The notes below the pieces were generated by a model. The model was not told the DNA's origin. It saw only the letters and a program-made list of their open reading frames with translations, and ran no database searches. A stretch of DNA of 64,000 nt from Pseudaquidulcibacter sp041917055 (GTDB taxonomy: Bacteria; Pseudomonadota; Alphaproteobacteria; Caulobacterales; Aquidulcibacteraceae), in NCBI GenBank assembly GCA_041917055.1, contig JAYRYJ010000005.1, forward strand, positions 62,001 to 126,000. The letters are read 5' to 3'. This document shows positions 34,483-41,669 of this stretch, piece by piece. Position 1 is the first letter of the stretch. The number at the start of each line of letters is the position of its first letter. A program made the position numbers and the translations under genes.

Positions 34483-35008
34483 TTTCGACCTCCCTAATTT
34501 TTGCTTGCAGGGCTTTGAGGCCGCGATGGGCGATGACCTTGACCGAAGCCTGTGAATGGCCGGTTTCTAAAGACACTTCTTCGATTGTCATTTCTTTTAA
34601 TTTTAGCATTGAAATAATTTGCGCCTGGCGCGGCTCTATAAGGTTTAATAATTTTTCGACATCATGGCGCGCGCACATTTCTTGTTTGCTTTCGGCGGCA
34701 ATGTCATCATCAAGGCTTTCCGCGAGGTATTTTACATTTCGCCTTAATTTATCGATTAATTTATGCCTTGCGACCGCGATTAACCAAGGCAAAAATTCGC
34801 GACTTGGGTCAAAAGTTTGTTTTTTATTGTGAATTGCAAATAATGTATCTTGCACTAAATCTTCAATTTCATCGCGATGTATTCGTTTTGAATAATAGGC
34901 CGTCAACCAAATCCGCAATTCACACAATAAAAAGCGATAGGCATTGGCATCGCCACGCATGGATGCAACCAAATATTCCCGCCATTTTTCACTGTTTAAA
35001 TGCGCCAT
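34475..35008 (-). CDS. ECF RNA polymerase sigma factor (SigF-like)
   Basis: 177 residues. Region 2: RDEIEDLVQDTLFAIHNKKQ and FLPWLIAVARHKLIDKLRRN. Region 4: MLKLKEMTIEEVSLETGHSQ and ASVKVIAHRGLKAL. The pairing with a DUF1109 anti-sigma factor matches the ECF/NrsF (sigF-nrsF) systems of Caulobacter-like bacteria, which respond to metal or redox stress. The region just upstream carries GTAACC-N16-CGTA, so autoregulation is likely. Confidence 0.88.
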   Translation of the reverse strand: MAHLNSEKWREYLVASMRGDANAYRFLLCELRIWLTAYYSKRIHRDEIEDLVQDTLFAIHNKKQTFDPSREFLPWLIAVARHKLIDKLRRNVKYLAESLDDDIAAESKQEMCARHDVEKLLNLIEPRQAQIISMLKLKEMTIEEVSLETGHSQASVKVIAHRGLKALQAKIREVEND

Positions 35009-35017
35009 GATGCTTAA

Positions 35018-35043
35018 TACGATGATTTGGGTGAAAAGGTTAC
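35018..35043 (-). promoter_or_regulatory. Candidate ECF (SigF-type) promoter
   Basis: On the minus strand GTAACC (35043-35038), 16-nt spacer, CGTA (35021-35018), only 10 bp before the sigma-factor ATG. The -35 element and spacing match the GTAACC-N16-CG pattern I recall for Caulobacter SigF targets; the -10 match is partial (CGTA instead of CGAA). Confidence 0.45.
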
Positions 35044-35060
35044 AAGTTTGTTTGTGGGAT

Positions 35061-35119
35061 AGGGGGATGCCCCCTCCACCACACTGCGTGTGGTCCCCCT
35101 CCCCTGCAAGCGGGGGAGG
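35061..35119. repeat. GC-rich triple stem-loop block
   Basis: Three adjacent hairpins: AGGGGG-atg-CCCCCT (35061-35075), ACCACAC-tgc-GTGTGGT (35078-35094) and CCTCCCC / GGGGAGG (35098-35119). Much more GC-rich than the surroundings and non-coding. This kind of block occurs between genes in many alphaproteobacterial genomes. It could affect mRNA stability or be a mobile palindrome. The rest of 35120-35252 holds one further inverted repeat (CGGTC / GACCG) close to the ompW start. Confidence 0.55.
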
Positions 35120-35252
35120 ATAATTGCCACCTGCGACAGGCCGCCGCGCGACAGACTGACCAATTGTTATTGCAGTGCAACAGGCCGATTAGGGCTTATC
35201 AACACGATCCTAACGGTCGGGGTTCGACCGGAATATTCTGAGGGGAATAGAA

Positions 35253-35915
35253 ATGAAAAAATTAATCCTTGCTTCTGTCGCTGTCTTTGCTCTTACTGCT
35301 GGCGGTGCGTTTGCAGACGAATTGAAAGTTGCAAAAAAAGGAACTATCAAATTAGACGTTCGCGTCACAAGCGTAACACCAAATGAAAAAGGTGACGTTT
35401 TGACTGCTGCTGGTGCTGACACCACTTTGAATGTTGCGCTTGGCAATTATGTCACTCCAACTATCGGCATTGAGTATTACCTAACTGATGCAGTTTCTGT
35501 TGAAGCAATCGCCGGTGTAACTCGTCACACTGTTTCAGTTCCAGGAATCAAAGCTGCATTGAATGCAACTCCGTCTGACGAATTGGCAAAAGTTTGGATC
35601 CTTCCACCAAATATCACTGCTAAATACCACTTCAACACCGGAACTGCTTTCGTTCCTTATGTTGGTGCTGGCTATTCACACATGCTTTATTATTCAATCA
35701 AAAAATCAAGCACTTTGGCAGTTGATTTGAAAAACAAAGGTGGCTTGGCTCTTCAAGCAGGTTTTGACTATAACACAACCACCAATATGTCATACAATTT
35801 CGACGTTAAATATGATTTCGTAAAAACCGATGCAAAAGTTGCAGGCGGCGCTTACAAATCAAATGTTACTGTCAACCCATTGGTAATTTCTGCTGGCGTT
35901 GGCTTTAAATTCTAG
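35253..35915 (+). CDS. OmpW family outer-membrane protein
   Basis: 220 residues: signal peptide MKKLILASVAVFALTAGGAF ending at AFADE, then an eight-stranded barrel with the OmpW pattern (GTIKLDVRVTSVTPNEKG, TPTIGIEYYLTDAVSVEAIA, PPNITAKYHF, FVPYVGAGYSHMLYY) and a terminal aromatic FKF that guides barrel assembly. Probably a channel for small hydrophobic molecules. Shares the whole plan with a second OmpW protein at 45014. A strong terminator follows. Confidence 0.9.
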   Translation: MKKLILASVAVFALTAGGAFADELKVAKKGTIKLDVRVTSVTPNEKGDVLTAAGADTTLNVALGNYVTPTIGIEYYLTDAVSVEAIAGVTRHTVSVPGIKAALNATPSDELAKVWILPPNITAKYHFNTGTAFVPYVGAGYSHMLYYSIKKSSTLAVDLKNKGGLALQAGFDYNTTTNMSYNFDVKYDFVKTDAKVAGGAYKSNVTVNPLVISAGVGFKF

Positions 35916-35974
35916 TTTCGGGCCGTAAGGCTCAAAAAAGCTCCCTGATAGGCAGTTGTGCCTCTCACTACTTC

Positions 35975-36008
35975 ACAGCCGCACCCCGTAGTGCGGCTGT
36001 TCTTTTTT
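35975..36008 (+). terminator. Intrinsic terminator after ompW
   Basis: Stem ACAGCCGCAC / GTGCGGCTGT, loop CCCGTA, followed by TCTTTTTT. Confidence 0.88.
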
Positions 36009-36016
36009 GTTTTTGG

Positions 36017-36070
36017 GGTTATTTTGGCCGATTGGCGCGTCGGCTGCTTTCTGCGGTGCTCACGTAGGAT
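36017..36070 (+). repeat. 54-bp direct repeat, copy A
   Basis: Begins GGTTATTTTGGCCGATTGGC and recurs at 36328 with a single mismatch (CACGTAGG here, CAGGTAGG there). Non-coding region between ompW and mutM. Confidence 0.7.
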
Positions 36071-36127
36071 AAACTTACGCTCCGCTCCTCGCTGCGCAGA
36101 CCTCCTTCCACTCGACTCAAACTTGAG

Positions 36128-36272
36128 CGTTTCTAATTTAATCTGCATCGCTCTGACTTGTCTTTCTGCGTCGCCATCTTTGAGTTTTTTCCTTGAAGTA
36201 TTGCAATACTCCTTCGGAAAAGAACTCAAAGCCGCGCCACAAAAATCCTGCGCCATAGCAATTCAGATTGAA
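36128..36272. repeat. Nested inverted repeats between the two direct-repeat copies
   Basis: Outer arms GAGCGTTTCTAATTTAATCT... near 36127 and its near-complement near 36260-36280 pair over 21 bp with one mismatch. Inside, TTTGAGTT..TTTTCC pairs with GGAAAA..AACTCAAA, and the core is the perfect palindrome AGTATTGCAATACT. Together a long cruciform-prone structure. A 114-codon minus-strand frame across it has no domain and is not called. The remainder of 35916-36451 contains no gene. Confidence 0.6.
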
Positions 36273-36327
36273 TTAGAAACGCTCTCCCGCAAAAACCTCC
36301 CACGGTTCCGATAATTGTCCATGGGTT

Positions 36328-36381
36328 GGTTATTTTGGCCGATTGGCGCGTCGGCTGCTTTCTGCGGTGCTCAGGTAGGAT
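36328..36381 (+). repeat. 54-bp direct repeat, copy B
   Basis: Second copy of the 36017 repeat, start-to-start distance 311 bp, one mismatch. Together the copies bracket the inverted-repeat block, as target-site or recombination-derived duplications might. Confidence 0.7.
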
Positions 36382-36451
36382 TTACACGAGATAGGTATGC
36401 ACTTGACGAATCGATGCTTCTCTTGCACTCCCTGTTGCATTGTGAGGAATA

Positions 36452-37324
36452 ATGCCCGAACTTCCCGAAGTTGAAACAATTATTAACGGCTTAAAACCCC
36501 ATTTGACGGGTGCGCGCATAAAATCGGTTAAGACCAGCGATAAAAGGCTTAGATTTGAATATCCGCATGGCTTTGCACAGTTTTTAATTGGCGCAGAAAT
36601 TACCAATCTTTATCGCCGTGCCAAATATATTGTCGGTGATTTGAATAATGACAATTCTTTTATCATCCATTTAGGCATGAGTGGTCGCTTGACCTTGGTT
36701 GGTGAAAATCAAACCCTAAAATTTGACGAATACCTCTATCAAACCGGCGACAAAGCAATCCATGACCATGTGAATTTAGAATTAGAAAAATCACAAAATA
36801 ATTTCAAACTTATTTTCAATGACCCGCGCCGCTTTGGTCTTTGGGATATTGTAAAGACGGACGAGATCGACAAATGCCGCCATTTCGCCCATCTTGGCCC
36901 CGAACCTTTGAATGGCAATTTTGATGGCGGCACACTGTTAAAACGCATTGGCAAAAAAGCTGCGCCAATCAAACTTGCGCTACTAAACCAAGAAATTGTG
37001 GTCGGTCTTGGCAATATTTATGTTTGCGAGGCATTATTCAAAAGTCATATCAACCCCGAACGCCCCGCAAATAGCCTTTCCAAGAAAGAGGCCGATTTAT
37101 TGGTGGAAAACTGCAAAGCAACACTTATTGAAGCTATAAACGCAGGCGGCAGCACTTTGAATGATTATAGGCAGGCCGACGGTAATTTGGGCGGTTTTCA
37201 AGAACGCTTCTTGGCCTATGATTGCGAAGGAAAACCATGCACCACACCAAAATGCGATGGAATAATTAGTCGGATTGTACAAGGCGGTCGCTCTACCTTC
37301 TTTTGCCCTAAATGTCAGAAATAA
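36452..37324 (+). CDS. mutM: Formamidopyrimidine-DNA glycosylase (Fpg/MutM)
   Basis: Base-excision repair glycosylase for oxidised purines. N-terminal catalytic PELPEVETI (Pro2, Glu3), GRLTLVGE region with the family lysine near residue 58-75, H2TH segment QEIVVGLGNIYVCEAL, and a C-terminal zinc finger with four cysteines (CEGKPC, PKCDG, FFCPKC). 290 residues. First gene of the mutM - enoyl-CoA hydratase - rpsT run, an order conserved in many alphaproteobacteria upstream of dnaA. Confidence 0.94.
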   Translation: MPELPEVETIINGLKPHLTGARIKSVKTSDKRLRFEYPHGFAQFLIGAEITNLYRRAKYIVGDLNNDNSFIIHLGMSGRLTLVGENQTLKFDEYLYQTGDKAIHDHVNLELEKSQNNFKLIFNDPRRFGLWDIVKTDEIDKCRHFAHLGPEPLNGNFDGGTLLKRIGKKAAPIKLALLNQEIVVGLGNIYVCEALFKSHINPERPANSLSKKEADLLVENCKATLIEAINAGGSTLNDYRQADGNLGGFQERFLAYDCEGKPCTTPKCDGIISRIVQGGRSTFFCPKCQK

Positions 37325-37361
37325 TGCTTGGCATAAAGGGGCACGGGGACTAAATGGGGAC

Positions 37362-38138
37362 ATGACCTACGAAACCATTCTCTTTGAGACCCAAGAAAAT
37401 ATCGCAATTATAACCTTAAACCGGCCCGAGGCTTTGAATGCGCTTAATTCAAAGCTGATGAGCGAATTGTCAAATGCCGTCGCCAAAATTGAGGCAGATG
37501 ATGCGATTGGCGCAACCATTATTACCGGCTCGCAAAAATCCTTTGCGGCGGGCGCGGACATAAAAGAAATGGCAGGCTTCACTTTTGCTGATGCTTATGG
37601 CGGCGATTTCATCACTTCTAATTGGGAAAGCGCGTCAAAGGCCAGAAAGCCGATAATTGCCGCCGTTGCGGGTTTTGCGCTGGGTGGCGGGTGCGAACTT
37701 GCCATGATGTGTGACTTTATTATTGCCGCCGATAATGCGAAATTTGCCCAGCCTGAAATCAAATTGGGCGTTATACCTGGCGCGGGCGGCACGCAAAGAT
37801 TAGTTCATGCAATCGGCAAAGCCAAGGCCATGGAAATGGTTCTTACTGGGCGCATGATTGACGCGAATGAGGCTGAAAAAGCGGGACTTGTGGCGCGCAT
37901 CGTTCCGCTTGAGGAATTATTGCCCAATGCAATTGAAACCGCAAAAGCCATCGCCTCAATGGGGCGTTTGGCGGTAATGGCTGCCAAAGAAAGCGTTAAT
38001 CAAGCGTTTGAAAGCGGGCTTTCCGAAGGTTTGCGATTCGAACGCCGAATTTTCCACGCTCTATTCGCGACCGAGGATCAAAAAGAAGGCATGGCGGCCT
38101 TTACTGAAAAGCGCAAAGCTGAATTTAAAGGCAAATAA
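37362..38138 (+). CDS. Enoyl-CoA hydratase / isomerase family protein
   Basis: Crotonase-fold hydratase, 258 residues. Oxyanion-hole and CoA-site blocks: SQKSFAAGADIKEMAGF (about residues 55-70) and VAGFALGGGCELAMMCDFII (about 103-122), followed by PEIKLGVIPGAGGTQRL with the second catalytic Glu. Likely catalyses (S)-enoyl-CoA hydration in beta-oxidation. The ATG at 37362 was chosen; upstream frame overlaps the mutM C-terminus. Sits between mutM and rpsT as in the conserved alphaproteobacterial order. Confidence 0.9.
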   Translation: MTYETILFETQENIAIITLNRPEALNALNSKLMSELSNAVAKIEADDAIGATIITGSQKSFAAGADIKEMAGFTFADAYGGDFITSNWESASKARKPIIAAVAGFALGGGCELAMMCDFIIAADNAKFAQPEIKLGVIPGAGGTQRLVHAIGKAKAMEMVLTGRMIDANEAEKAGLVARIVPLEELLPNAIETAKAIASMGRLAVMAAKESVNQAFESGLSEGLRFERRIFHALFATEDQKEGMAAFTEKRKAEFKGK

Positions 38139-38265
38139 ACAGTCTTTTAGTGAGACCCAGCCTTGACTCTTTAAGGGGCTTTAGGCATAGAGTCGCACCG
38201 AAAGATTTTATGCCCGTTTCGGGCTTATTTTACTGTGCCGAATTTGGCGCAAATATGGAATTGAA

Positions 38266-38529
38266 ATGGCAAATACTACATCTGCTAAAAAGGCGACCCG
38301 CAAAATTGTTCGCCGTACCGAAGTTAATACTGCACGTCGTTCGCGCGTTAAAACCACTATCCGCAAATTTGAAGATGCGGTTAAAGCGGGCGACAAAGAC
38401 GCTGCTAAAGCTGCTTTCGCAGTCGTTGAGCCGGAAATCATGCGCGCTGTGACCAAAGGCGTTGTCGCAAAAAACACTGCTTCACGCAAAGTTTCCCGAC
38501 TTAGCGCACGCGTCAAAGCAATGGCATAG
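38266..38529 (+). CDS. rpsT: 30S ribosomal protein S20
   Basis: 87-residue basic helical protein binding 16S rRNA. Family pattern: MANTTSAKKATRKIVRRTEV, RSRVKTTIRKFEDAV, KGVVAKNTASRKVSRLSARV. In many alphaproteobacteria dnaA follows; here a terminator and a toxin-antitoxin module follow instead. Confidence 0.96.
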   Translation: MANTTSAKKATRKIVRRTEVNTARRSRVKTTIRKFEDAVKAGDKDAAKAAFAVVEPEIMRAVTKGVVAKNTASRKVSRLSARVKAMA

Positions 38530-38554
38530 GCCTCAAGACAATTGAATTTAAAAG

Positions 38555-38579
38555 CGCCGCCCCTCAGGGCGGCGTTTTT
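38555..38579 (+). terminator. Intrinsic terminator after rpsT
   Basis: CGCCGCCC-CTCA-GGGCGGCG followed by TTTTT. Confidence 0.9.
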
Positions 38580-38606
38580 GTTTTGGAGATTCACGAAATT
38601 GTGTTA

Positions 38607-38635
38607 AACAGAAAATTATCTGTTTATTTTCTGTT
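38607..38635. promoter_or_regulatory. Candidate antitoxin operator (inverted repeats)
   Basis: AACAGAAAAT (38607-38616) and ATTTTCTGTT (38626-38635) are inverted copies; a further TCTGTT at 38619-38624 also pairs with AACAGA. It lies 10 bp before the antitoxin ATG, where Phd/YefM antitoxins normally bind for autoregulation. Confidence 0.5.
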
Positions 38636-38645
38636 GAGGTCAATC

Positions 38646-38939
38646 ATGTTCCGTGTTCAAGCCATTCGCCCTGTTTCTGAATTTTCACGCAAACCTGCTG
38701 AACACATAAAACGCTTAAAAGAAACCAAGGCCCCCGAGATACTAACGGTAAATGGCAAAGCGGAAATCGTTATTCAAGATGCTGAAGGCTATCAAGAAAT
38801 GGTGGATTTGTTGGAGAGTTTGGAAGCGATAGCTAAAGCGGTGAAAAACCTTGATGCGGGAAAGGGTATAGATTCAGACACTTTGTTTTCTAGGCTTGAA
38901 AAACGCATAGGGGAAAGCCGCCAAATTGAAAAAGCATAA
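38646..38939 (+). CDS. Phd/YefM family antitoxin
   Basis: 97-residue antitoxin. N-terminal DNA-binding Phd/YefM part: FRVQAIRPVSEFSRKPAEHI, then EILTVNGKAEIVIQDAEGYQ (about residues 35-54). C-terminal toxin-neutralising helix is charged (LEKRIGESRQIEKA). ATG at 38646 after GAGG; the longer upstream frame is not supported. Overlaps the toxin start by 14 bp, the common antitoxin-first order. Confidence 0.85.
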   Translation: MFRVQAIRPVSEFSRKPAEHIKRLKETKAPEILTVNGKAEIVIQDAEGYQEMVDLLESLEAIAKAVKNLDAGKGIDSDTLFSRLEKRIGESRQIEKA

Positions 38940-39225
38940 AATTGTCTATGAACCGGCGGTTGAATTCGAGCTTCACTCTTTTTATGAATTCATAGCTCAA
39001 GACAATTATCAAGCCGCCAAAAATTGGCTTTCTGATATAAGGGAAGCGATAGAATCTTTAAGTATGAGTCCACAACGGTGCCCCCTCGCCATTGAAAACG
39101 CATTCCACGATTTCGAAATTCGCCATTTGATTTTCGGCAATTACCGAATCGTTTTTCGAATTGTCGCTGAAACAGTTCAAATACTTCACATTCGCCATTC
39201 CAAAATGAAGCCAAAAGAAATTTGA
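38926..39225 (+). CDS. RelE/ParE family toxin
   Basis: 99-residue toxin. The fold is recognisable from HKIVYEPAVEFELHSFYEFI, AIESLSMSPQRCPLA and the C-terminal HLIFGNYRIVFRIVAE followed by VQILHIRHSKMK, the conserved RelE/ParE C-terminal strand. TTG start inside the antitoxin gene. Unlike hicA and yjhX in this window, it appears intact. Target (ribosome-dependent mRNA cleavage or gyrase inhibition) cannot be told apart from sequence. Confidence 0.85.
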   Translation: MKKHKIVYEPAVEFELHSFYEFIAQDNYQAAKNWLSDIREAIESLSMSPQRCPLAIENAFHDFEIRHLIFGNYRIVFRIVAETVQILHIRHSKMKPKEI

Positions 39226-39256
39226 ACCCTTGCCAAAACCCTATACTCGTGCAATC

Positions 39257-39270
39257 TTTGTTATAACAAA
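39257..39270. promoter_or_regulatory. Perfect 14-bp palindrome upstream of the aminotransferase
   Basis: TTTGTTATAACAAA, 26 bp before the aminotransferase ATG. Possible operator for a dimeric regulator; no regulator is adjacent. Confidence 0.3.
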
Positions 39271-39296
39271 ATTGAATAAATGTTTTCGAGGGTTAA

Positions 39297-40604
39297 ATGT
39301 CTAACACGCCTGACTTAAAAAATTATTGGATGCCATTCACCGCCAATCGGCAGTTTAAGGCCAATCCGCGCCTTTTGGTTTCCGCCGAAGGTATGTTTTA
39401 TACCTCCCACGACGATAGAAAGATATTGGACGGAACGGCGGGACTTTGGACGGTAAATGCGGGGCATGGGCGCAAAGAAATTACTGAGGCCGTCACACGG
39501 CAAATGGCACAGCTTGATTATGCGCCGTCTTTTCAAATGGGCCATCCTATAAGTTTTGAATTTGCCACAAGGCTTGCCAAAATTGCTCCCGAAGGTTTCG
39601 GGCATGTGTTTTTCACAAATTCAGGCTCGGAAAGTGTTGAAACCGCGCTTAAAATCGCTCTCGCTTATCATCAGGCAAAAGGTGATGGGCGGCGCGTGCG
39701 TTTGATTGGGCGTGAACGCGCCTATCATGGCGTGAATTTCGGTGGGATTTCGGTGGGTGGCCTGGTTAATAATCGCCGCGTTTTCCAAACCCTTCCTTAT
39801 ATAGATCATTTGCCACACACTCATTTGCCCGAAAACGCCTTTGCCAAAGGACAGCCACAAGATGGCGCTGATTTGGCAAAAGAATTAGACAGAATTGCCG
39901 CACTTCATGGCCCCGAAACCATTGCCGCTGTTATTGTTGAACCGGTTGCGGGTTCGACCGGGGTTTTGGTTCCGCCGATTGGCTATCTCGAAGAATTGCG
40001 CGCCGCGTGTGACCGCGTCGGTTGCCTTTTGATTTTTGATGAAGTCATTACTGGTTACGGTCGTTTGGGAACGCCATTCGCGAGTGAATTTTTTGGTGTG
40101 AAGCCCGATATTTTCACAACAGCAAAGGGCATAAATAATGGTGCTTTGCCAATGGGCGCGGTTTTTGCGCATGACAAAGTGCATGATGCCTTTATGAATG
40201 GGCCTGAAAATCTCATTGAATTATTTCATGGCTATACTTGTTCGGGCCACCCGGCGGCGTGTGCGGCGGGTCTTGCGACAATGGATATTATGGAGCGCGA
40301 TGGTTTATTTACACGCGCCGCAGAAATTTCACCAATTTGGGAACAGGCCGCGCATTCGTTAAAAGGCACAAAGAACGTCATTGATATACGCAATATCGGC
40401 CTAATTGCCGGAATTGAACTCGCGCCGCGTGGGGGTGCAATCGGCGCGCGCGGCTATGACGCCTTTGTGAAATGTTATGAGCGCGGGGTTTTGGTTCGCG
40501 TAACCGGCGACATAATCGCCCTTTCACCGCCATTAATCATAGAACAAAACCATATTGACCAATTATTTTCGACGATTAAAGAGGTTTTGAATAATTTGGA
40601 TTGA
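39297..40604 (+). CDS. Class III aminotransferase, omega-amino acid:pyruvate type
   Basis: PLP-dependent transaminase, 435 residues. Key blocks: NYWMPFTANRQFKANPRLL at the N-terminus, FFTNSGSESVETALKIALAY (about residues 103-122), LLIFDEVITGYGRLG (Asp for PLP) and the lysine in TTAKGINNGALPMGAV. The N-terminal WMPFTANR is typical of beta-alanine/omega-amino-acid:pyruvate aminotransferases. Possible link with the polyamine ligase at 19.7 kb is speculative. Followed 4 bp later by a thioredoxin-like gene. Confidence 0.88.
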   Translation: MSNTPDLKNYWMPFTANRQFKANPRLLVSAEGMFYTSHDDRKILDGTAGLWTVNAGHGRKEITEAVTRQMAQLDYAPSFQMGHPISFEFATRLAKIAPEGFGHVFFTNSGSESVETALKIALAYHQAKGDGRRVRLIGRERAYHGVNFGGISVGGLVNNRRVFQTLPYIDHLPHTHLPENAFAKGQPQDGADLAKELDRIAALHGPETIAAVIVEPVAGSTGVLVPPIGYLEELRAACDRVGCLLIFDEVITGYGRLGTPFASEFFGVKPDIFTTAKGINNGALPMGAVFAHDKVHDAFMNGPENLIELFHGYTCSGHPAACAAGLATMDIMERDGLFTRAAEISPIWEQAAHSLKGTKNVIDIRNIGLIAGIELAPRGGAIGARGYDAFVKCYERGVLVRVTGDIIALSPPLIIEQNHIDQLFSTIKEVLNNLD

Positions 40605-40608
40605 TAAT

Positions 40609-41091
40609 TTGAAGTTTCTGTTCGCAATAATTGCGCTTTTTGCCGCGTCCGCTTTTGCACAAGACTATAGCCCGCGTCTTTCGGGGCTTGATGGGGCGGT
40701 TTATGCTGGGAACGGGTCTAACTTTAGTGCTATGAAGTTCAAAGGCAAGGACTCGCTTTTGATGTTTTGGGGTATAAATTGTCCGCCTTGTCGTGTGGAA
40801 ATCGCCAATTTCAAAGCGATAAAACAAAAAGCCGGAATGCCAATTATTATCGCCACGCAAACTTATGGTAAAACCGAACAAAAACTATTGAAAAATGCCA
40901 CAGATAATGGCGCGATTATTGTTCATGTGCCAAAAAACTTCCTTGGAATTTTGGAATATTTCGGCAACCCTGAACAGGCGCTGCCTTATTCTGTAATGTT
41001 TGACAAAAATGGTGCCGGTTGTATCTCAAACCTTGGCCTAATGAGTGGTGAGACTGTGTTAAACATGAAAAAAGAGTGTAAAAACCCGTAA
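40609..41091 (+). CDS. Periplasmic thioredoxin-like protein
   Basis: 160 residues: signal peptide MKFLFAIIALFAASAFAQ, then a TlpA/ResA-like fold with a CxxC active site in FWGINCPPCRVEIA (about residues 57-70). A cis-proline-like LPYSVMFD follows near 125. TTG start. It probably reduces periplasmic disulfides and could be served by the DsbD-type protein at 44. Sequence is short for TlpA, lacking the usual insert. Confidence 0.7.
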   Translation: MKFLFAIIALFAASAFAQDYSPRLSGLDGAVYAGNGSNFSAMKFKGKDSLLMFWGINCPPCRVEIANFKAIKQKAGMPIIIATQTYGKTEQKLLKNATDNGAIIVHVPKNFLGILEYFGNPEQALPYSVMFDKNGAGCISNLGLMSGETVLNMKKECKNP

Positions 41092-41129
41092 TCACTTGAT
41101 TTTTGGTGAAAGCGCTTTATCTAGGCGGC

Positions 41130-41660
41130 ATGGCAATCAAACCTATCATAACTATTCCGGATTCGGTTCTTAAACAGGTTTCAAAACCGGTTGAAAGCGT
41201 GAATGATGAAATCCGCGCTCTCATTCAGGATATGCTTGATTCAATGTATGAGGCCAAGGGTATCGGCCTTGCCGCAATTCAAATCGGTGTGCCTTTGCGG
41301 GTGTTGGTTATGGATTTGGCATGGGGCAAAAATGCCGAGGGCGAACCCGATGTGCGCGTGCCGCGGGTTTTCATTAATCCGGAAATTTTGGAAAAAACAG
41401 AAGAAACCGCACCTTATGAAGAAGGCTGCCTTTCTGTCCCCGAATATTACGAAGAAATTCACCGCCCTGCGAAAGTGACTTTAAAATACCTTGATGAAAA
41501 TGGAATAGAAAAAACCGAAATCGCCGAGGGTATGTTCGCGACCTGTATCCAACACGAAATGGATCATTTAAACGGCGTGTTATTTATTGATTATCTTTCG
41601 CGCCTAAAACGCGAACGCGCTTTGGCAAAAGTTAAAAAGGCCAAGAAATTAGCGGCTTAG
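41130..41660 (+). CDS. def: Peptide deformylase
   Basis: Removes formyl from N-terminal methionine of new proteins. Three motifs present: GIGLAAIQIG (1), EEGCLSVPEYYEE (2, metal Cys) and QHEMDHLNGVLFIDYLS (3, HExxH). About 176 residues from the ATG at 41130, which begins MAIKPIITIPDSVLKQ; an in-frame GTG lies 27 bp upstream. No fmt gene follows, although def-fmt is a common order. Confidence 0.95.
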   Translation: MAIKPIITIPDSVLKQVSKPVESVNDEIRALIQDMLDSMYEAKGIGLAAIQIGVPLRVLVMDLAWGKNAEGEPDVRVPRVFINPEILEKTEETAPYEEGCLSVPEYYEEIHRPAKVTLKYLDENGIEKTEIAEGMFATCIQHEMDHLNGVLFIDYLSRLKRERALAKVKKAKKLAA

Positions 41661-41669
41661 ATTCGGACA

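Noticed and set aside
35912..36256. 114-codon minus-strand frame across the repeat block before mutM
   Set aside because: Overlaps the ompW terminator and the direct and inverted repeats; no family match, no good ribosome site.
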